Below, piece after piece: positions 59,665-64,000 of a stretch of 64,000 bases of DNA. A program made the position numbers and the translations under genes. A model generated the notes under the pieces. It saw nothing but the letters and a program-made list of their open reading frames with translations, did not search any database and was not told the origin of the DNA. Position 1 is the stretch's first letter; the number at the start of each line of letters is the position of its first letter. The stretch is from Schistocerca nitens (taxonomy: Eukaryota; Arthropoda; Insecta; Orthoptera; Acrididae): positions 294,860,934 to 294,924,933 of the forward strand of contig NC_064616.1 in NCBI RefSeq assembly GCF_023898315.1, in the 5' to 3' direction.

Positions 59665-62650
59665 GGATATTATTATTGTTGTGGTCTTCATTCCGAAGGC
59701 TGCTTTTATAGAGCTCTCCATGCTACTTGATCCTGTGCAAGCCTCTTCATCTCCGAGTAACTACTGCACCTTACATACTTCTGAATCTGCTTACTGTATT
59801 CATCTCTTGATCTCCCTCTACAATTTTTACTCCCCCCCCTCCTCCCCCCCCCTGCCCCCCCTCCCCCCAAATTTCTCTACAGTACTAAATTGCGGATCCT
59901 TGATGTCTCAGAATCAACTGATCCTTCTTCTAGTTAGGCTGTGCCACAAATTTCTTTTCTCCCTAGGTCTATTCAGCATTTCCTCATTATTTACATGTTC
60001 TACCCAGATAATCTTCAGAATTCTTCTGTACATCACATTTCAAAAACTTCTCTTTTCCTTCTGTCTGAACTGTTTATTCCATGTGTCACTTCCAGACATG
60101 ACAACACCCCACACAAATACTTTCAGACTAGACTTTCTAAAATTTAAATCTATATTCAATGTTAACAAATTTCTTTTCTTCAGAAGCACTTTTCTTGCCA
60201 TTGCTAGTGTACATTTTATATCCTTTCTGCCTTGGCCATCATCAGTTATTTTGCTGCCCAAATAACAAAACTCATCTAGTATTTTAAGTGTCTCATATCC
60301 TAATCTGATTCCGTCAGCATCCCCTGATTTAATTCGACTACATTCTACTGTCCTTGTTTCACTATTGTTATTGATCATCTTATATCCTCCTTTCAAGACA
60401 CTGTCCATTCTGTTCAGCTGCTCTTCCAAGACTTCTGCTGTCTCTGACAGAATTACAGAGTTGTTGGCAAACCTCAAAGTTTTTATTTCTTCTCCCTGAA
60501 CTTGTAATTCTTAATCCAAATTTTTCTTTGGTGTCCTTTACTGCTTGTTCAGATTGAATAACTTCGGGGGTAGGCTACAACCCTGTTTCATTCCTTTCTT
60601 GGCCGCTCCTTCCCATTCGTGCCCCTCAGTTTTTATGACTGTTGTTTGGTTTCTGTACAAGTTGTAAATAGCCTTTCGCTCCCTGTATTTTACCCCTGCT
60701 ACCTTCAGAATTTCAAAGTGCGTATTCCACTCAACATTGTCAAAAGCTTTCTCAAAGTCTACAGATGCTGTAAATGTAGGTTTACACCTTCCTTAAATTA
60801 TCTTTTAAGAGAATTTGTAGGGTCAGTATTGCCTTGCGTGTTCCTACATTTCTCTGGAATCCAAACTGATGTTCCACAAGGTCTGCTTCTACTAGTTTTT
60901 CCATCCTTCTGTAAAGAATTTGTCTTAGTATTTGCAGCTATGACTTATTAAACTGATAATTGGGTAATATTCACACCTGTCAGCACATGCTTTCTTCATA
61001 ATTGGAATTATTTCATTCTTCTTGAAGTCTGAGGATATTTTGCCTGTCTCATTGTCTCATATATCTTGCACACCAAGAGCTTTGTCATGGCTGACTTTCC
61101 CAAGCGTGTCAGTAGTTCAGATGGAATGTCGTCTACTCCCAGGACCTTGATTCAGTTTAGGTCTTCCAGTACTCTGTCAGATTGTTGCAGTATGATATCA
61201 TGCATATCATCATCATCTATGTCCTCTTCCATTTTTATAATATTGCCTTCAAGTTCATCTCCCATGTATAGACCCTCTACACATTCCTTCCACCTTTCAG
61301 CTTTCCCTTCTTTGCTCAGGACTGGTTTTCTGACTGAGCTCTTCATATTCGTACAGCTGCTTCTCTTTTTTCTTCAAAGACATCTCTGATTTTCCTTTCG
61401 TGGTATATGTATCTTTCCCCTAGTTAAATATGTTTCTAAATCCTTACATTTACCCTCCAGCCATTCCTGCTTAGCCATTTTGCACTTCCAGTCAGTCTCA
61501 TTTTGTAGACATTTGTATTCCCTTTTGCCTTCTTCATTTCCTACATTTTTATATTTTCTCCTTTCATCAATTAAATTCAATATCTCCTGTGATATCCAAG
61601 GATTTCTACTAGGCCTTGTCTTTTTACCAATTTAATCCTCTGCTGCCTTCAATATTTTATGCCTCAAAGGTACCAATTCGTCTTCTGCTGTATTCCTTTC
61701 CCCTGTTCCAGTCAGTCGTTCCCTAATGCTCCCTTAGAAACTCTGGTTCTTTCAACCTATCCAGGTCCCATCTCCTTAATTTCAACTGTTGCCAATTTTT
61801 TCAGTTTCAATCTACAGTTCATAACCAATAAATTGTGGTCGGAGTCCACATCTGCCTCTGGAAATGTCTTACAATTTAAAATCTGGTTCTGAACTCTCTG
61901 TTTTACCATTGCATAATCAGTTTGAAATCTTCCAGTGTGTCCAGGTCTCTTCCACATATACAGCAGTGTTTCATGATTCTTAAACCAAGTGTTAGCAGTG
62001 ATTAAATTATGCGCTGTGCAGTTTCCTCTTTCATTCCTTCCCTCAGTCCATATTCACCTACAATTCTTCCTTCTCTTCCTTTTTCTATTATCAAATTCCA
62101 GTCCCCCATCACAGTTAAATTTTCATCTCCATTAACTATCTAAATAATTTCTTTTATCTCATCACACATTTCTTCAATCTCTTCATCTTCTGTGGAGCTA
62201 GTTGGCATGTAAACTTGTACTACTGTGCTGGATGTGGACTTCGTATGTATCTTGGCTATGGTAATGCGTTCACTATGACATTCATAGAAGCTTACTCACA
62301 TTTCTATTGTCTTATTCATTATTGAGCCTACTCCTGCATTACACCTATTTGATTTTGTATTTATCACTGTGTATTCACCAGATCAGATGTCCTCTTCCTT
62401 ATGCCACCGAACTTCACTAATCCCCCCTGTATCTAACTTCAACATATTCATTTCCCTTTTTAAATTTTCTAACCTACCTGTGTGATTAAGGAATCTAACA
62501 TAACATGATCCAATCCGTAGAATGCCAGTTTTGTTTCTCCTGAGGATGACATCCTCCTGAGTAGTCCTTGTCCGAAGATACAGATAGCGAACTATTTTAT
62601 CTCCAGAATATTTTACCCAAGAGGACGCTGTCATCATTTATCCATACAAA
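59665..62650 (-). mobile_element. RTE-like LINE, nearly full length, decayed
   Basis: The minus strand begins with the endonuclease (GILRIGSCYVRFLNHTGRLE, LKREMNMLKLDTGGISEVRW; 62383-62540) and continues through DYAMVKQRVQNQ...FPEADVDSDHNLLV (61790-61920), a basic linker (61374-61580), VRKPVLSKEGKAERWKECVE (61270-61340), RT pieces with the motif C region (MRFANNSVILSET, 60440-60477), LDEFCYLGSKITDDGQGRKD (60210-60270) and IKCTLAMARKVLLKKRNLLT. It ends near 59665 with an AAT-type tail. All conserved domains are represented but stops and shifts are frequent. A C-rich tract (59830-59870) interrupts the 3' coding end. Confidence 0.85.
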
Positions 62651-62663
62651 ACATGAAAAAGGA

Positions 62664-62760
62664 CTCCTCTTTGTTGTTGTTGTTGTTGTTGTTGACGTTG
62701 TCGTCGTCGTCATCATCGTCATTGAGGCCCTTCTTCTTCTTCTTCTTCTTCTTCTGATAG
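62664..62760. repeat. Compound trinucleotide microsatellite
   Basis: Successive TTG, TCG, TCA and TTC triplet arrays next to the 5' end of the RTE-like LINE. Confidence 0.85.
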
Positions 62761-63015
62761 ACCAACAGTGATCAATGCTACTGAGAAAGAAAAGGTAATA
62801 TTTTACAGCATAGTTGTCTCATAACTTTTTAATCTTCAAAGCCAATGAAGCAACTCTGATAGTTTTAAAGGACATGAAGTATATTTATGTAATGGCTCTT
62901 CAAAGCTCATGATGATTATAATCAGATGCAGAAATTCACAATGAACATTGTCCAAAAAATTTGAGAGCAATGTGCAAAATATGAAGGTAAACATGGCTGC
63001 CTCAATGCTGTTTCA

Positions 63016-63251
63016 ATGAGCGAGGTGGCGCAGTGGTTAGCACACTGGACTCGCATTCGGGAGGACGACGGTTCAATCCCGCATCCGGCCGTCCTGATTT
63101 AGGTTTTCCGTGATTTCCCTAAATCACTCCAGGCAAATGCCGGGATGGTTCCTTTGAAAGGCCACGGCCGACTTCCTTTCCCGTCCTTTCCTAATCCGAT
63201 GAGACCGATGACTCGCTGTTTGGTCTCTTCCCCCAACCAATCCAATGCAAT
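63016..63251 (+). mobile_element. tRNA-derived SINE (family A, different 3' tail) with target duplication
   Basis: The flanking 13-bp repeats CAATGCTGTTTCA (63003-63015) and CAGTGCTGTTTCA (63252-63264) differ at one base. The head (GAGGTGGCGCAGTGGTTAGC, ACGGTTCAATCCCG) and first body part match the copies at 18427 and 36440, but after TCCTTTCCTAATCCGA the tail is different (GATGACTCGCTGTTTGGTCT and CCAACCAATCCAATG). Confidence 0.93.
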
Positions 63252-63264
63252 CAGTGCTGTTTCA

Positions 63265-64000
63265 CTGATAGCGATGCACAAATGTAGGGCACTGGACCTT
63301 GCCACAATGGTGTGGCTTACATGCTTTTGTCATACAGGCAGGTGTAATGCAGGTGCAACCACATTGGAGAGTTATATGTTGAAAGCCCAGACTAACATAT
63401 AATTGTTGAAGAGAGGCAGTAGCCTTTTTGTTATTTGCGGGGGCAACAGTCTGGATGGTTGGTTGATATCTAACATTATCCGACATGGACTTGCTATGTA
63501 GTTCTGCAAGAAGGACATGAATGTGAACTGTATGGGTTAATAATAAGACAACTATGGTTCCAAATGTGCAGTGTTGGATCCCTTAATTGGATAAGTAGAG
63601 AGGGAAGTCTTGAAGTTACATATAGTGGGGATTAGTGAAATGCAGTGGCAGGAAGAACAGGCTAACAGGTCAAGTGGGCACAGGGTTATCAGCACAAACC
63701 TCAAATAGGAATTATGCAGGAGTAGGTCTAATTATGAACAAAGAAATGGTTTGTGTGGGTAAACTACTATGGATGATATAGTGGATATCTTATAGCGAGG
63801 ATAGACACAAATCCATGACCCACTGCAGTAATCTATACTACTATACAAGGATCACTTGTAGTCCAGTGTCGAAAAGTTCTTGTCTGATTTACTTCAGATC
63901 TTTATACAATACTCTAACAAATGTCTGAACAGACATAGACTACATATTTTTAATGTATATGGTATATAAATATCAATGTCATATATAAAAGGGATAAGTT
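63265..64000. other. Window end: weak LINE-like traces only
   Basis: Around 63590-63790 on the plus strand, pieces like VGISEMQWQEE and AGVGLIMNKE recall the start of a LINE endonuclease, but they are too broken to assign. No SZT2-like exon was recognised. Confidence 0.3.

Noticed and set aside
1-64000. CRISPR array, prokaryotic operon or integrated virus
   Set aside because: No regularly spaced identical repeats with unique spacers, no ribosome-binding-site gene clusters, and no capsid, envelope or protease signatures seen on either strand.

Overview
The window reads as a stretch of a large, repeat-laden arthropod nuclear genome, most likely an orthopteran (grasshopper or locust). The reasons are the tRNA-derived and 5S-derived SINEs, mariner-like elements of the DUF4817 type, RLE-type R4/Dong-like retrotransposons in TAA microsatellites, and introns of 14-19 kb filled with decayed transposons. 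The organism is inferred from repeat families I recognise, not from a search. There is no prokaryotic gene organisation, no CRISPR array and no rRNA operon.

One host gene is supported. Five plus-strand exons (12758-12823, 12919-13053, 30347-30520, 30600-30677, 44589-44681) have good GT/AG borders, all split in phase 0, and join into 182 residues that resemble the N-terminus of SZT2, the large subunit of the KICSTOR complex that brings GATOR1 to the lysosome and restrains mTORC1. The gene starts near 12.76 kb and runs off the right edge. Everything from 13 kb to the end is therefore intron (introns of 95 bp, 17.3 kb, 79 bp, 13.9 kb and more than 19.3 kb), and nearly all other features are mobile elements inside it.

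Layout: 0-12.7 kb (upstream of SZT2) holds relics of several LINEs, a head-to-head inverted SINE-like pair (3.5-4.2 kb), a LINE interrupted by a foldback insertion carrying hammerhead-ribozyme-like motifs (7.25-7.54 kb), and a second inverted SINE pair (9.2-9.6 kb). Intron 2 (13-30.3 kb) holds mariner-like and Tc1-like elements, a mariner split by a SINE, a Penelope-like GIY-YIG relic, a 5S-derived SINE and a 5'-truncated R4-like tail. Intron 4 (30.7-44.6 kb) holds a mariner-like element with long terminal inverted repeats, an I-like LINE with its reverse transcriptase deleted, and two tandem R4/Dong-like LINEs. The second of these has an intact 990-codon reading frame and is the youngest-looking coding element here. 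Intron 5 (44.7-64 kb) holds another mariner-like element with TA duplications, jockey/CR1-like LINE copies, a nearly full-length but decayed RTE-like LINE, a 136-bp duplication set between GGAT arrays, and a young SINE.

The transposons form readable nesting chains: SINE in mariner, SINE in I-like LINE, foldback in LINE, and R4-like LINEs in TAA runs, one of which is probably the tail of the I-like LINE.
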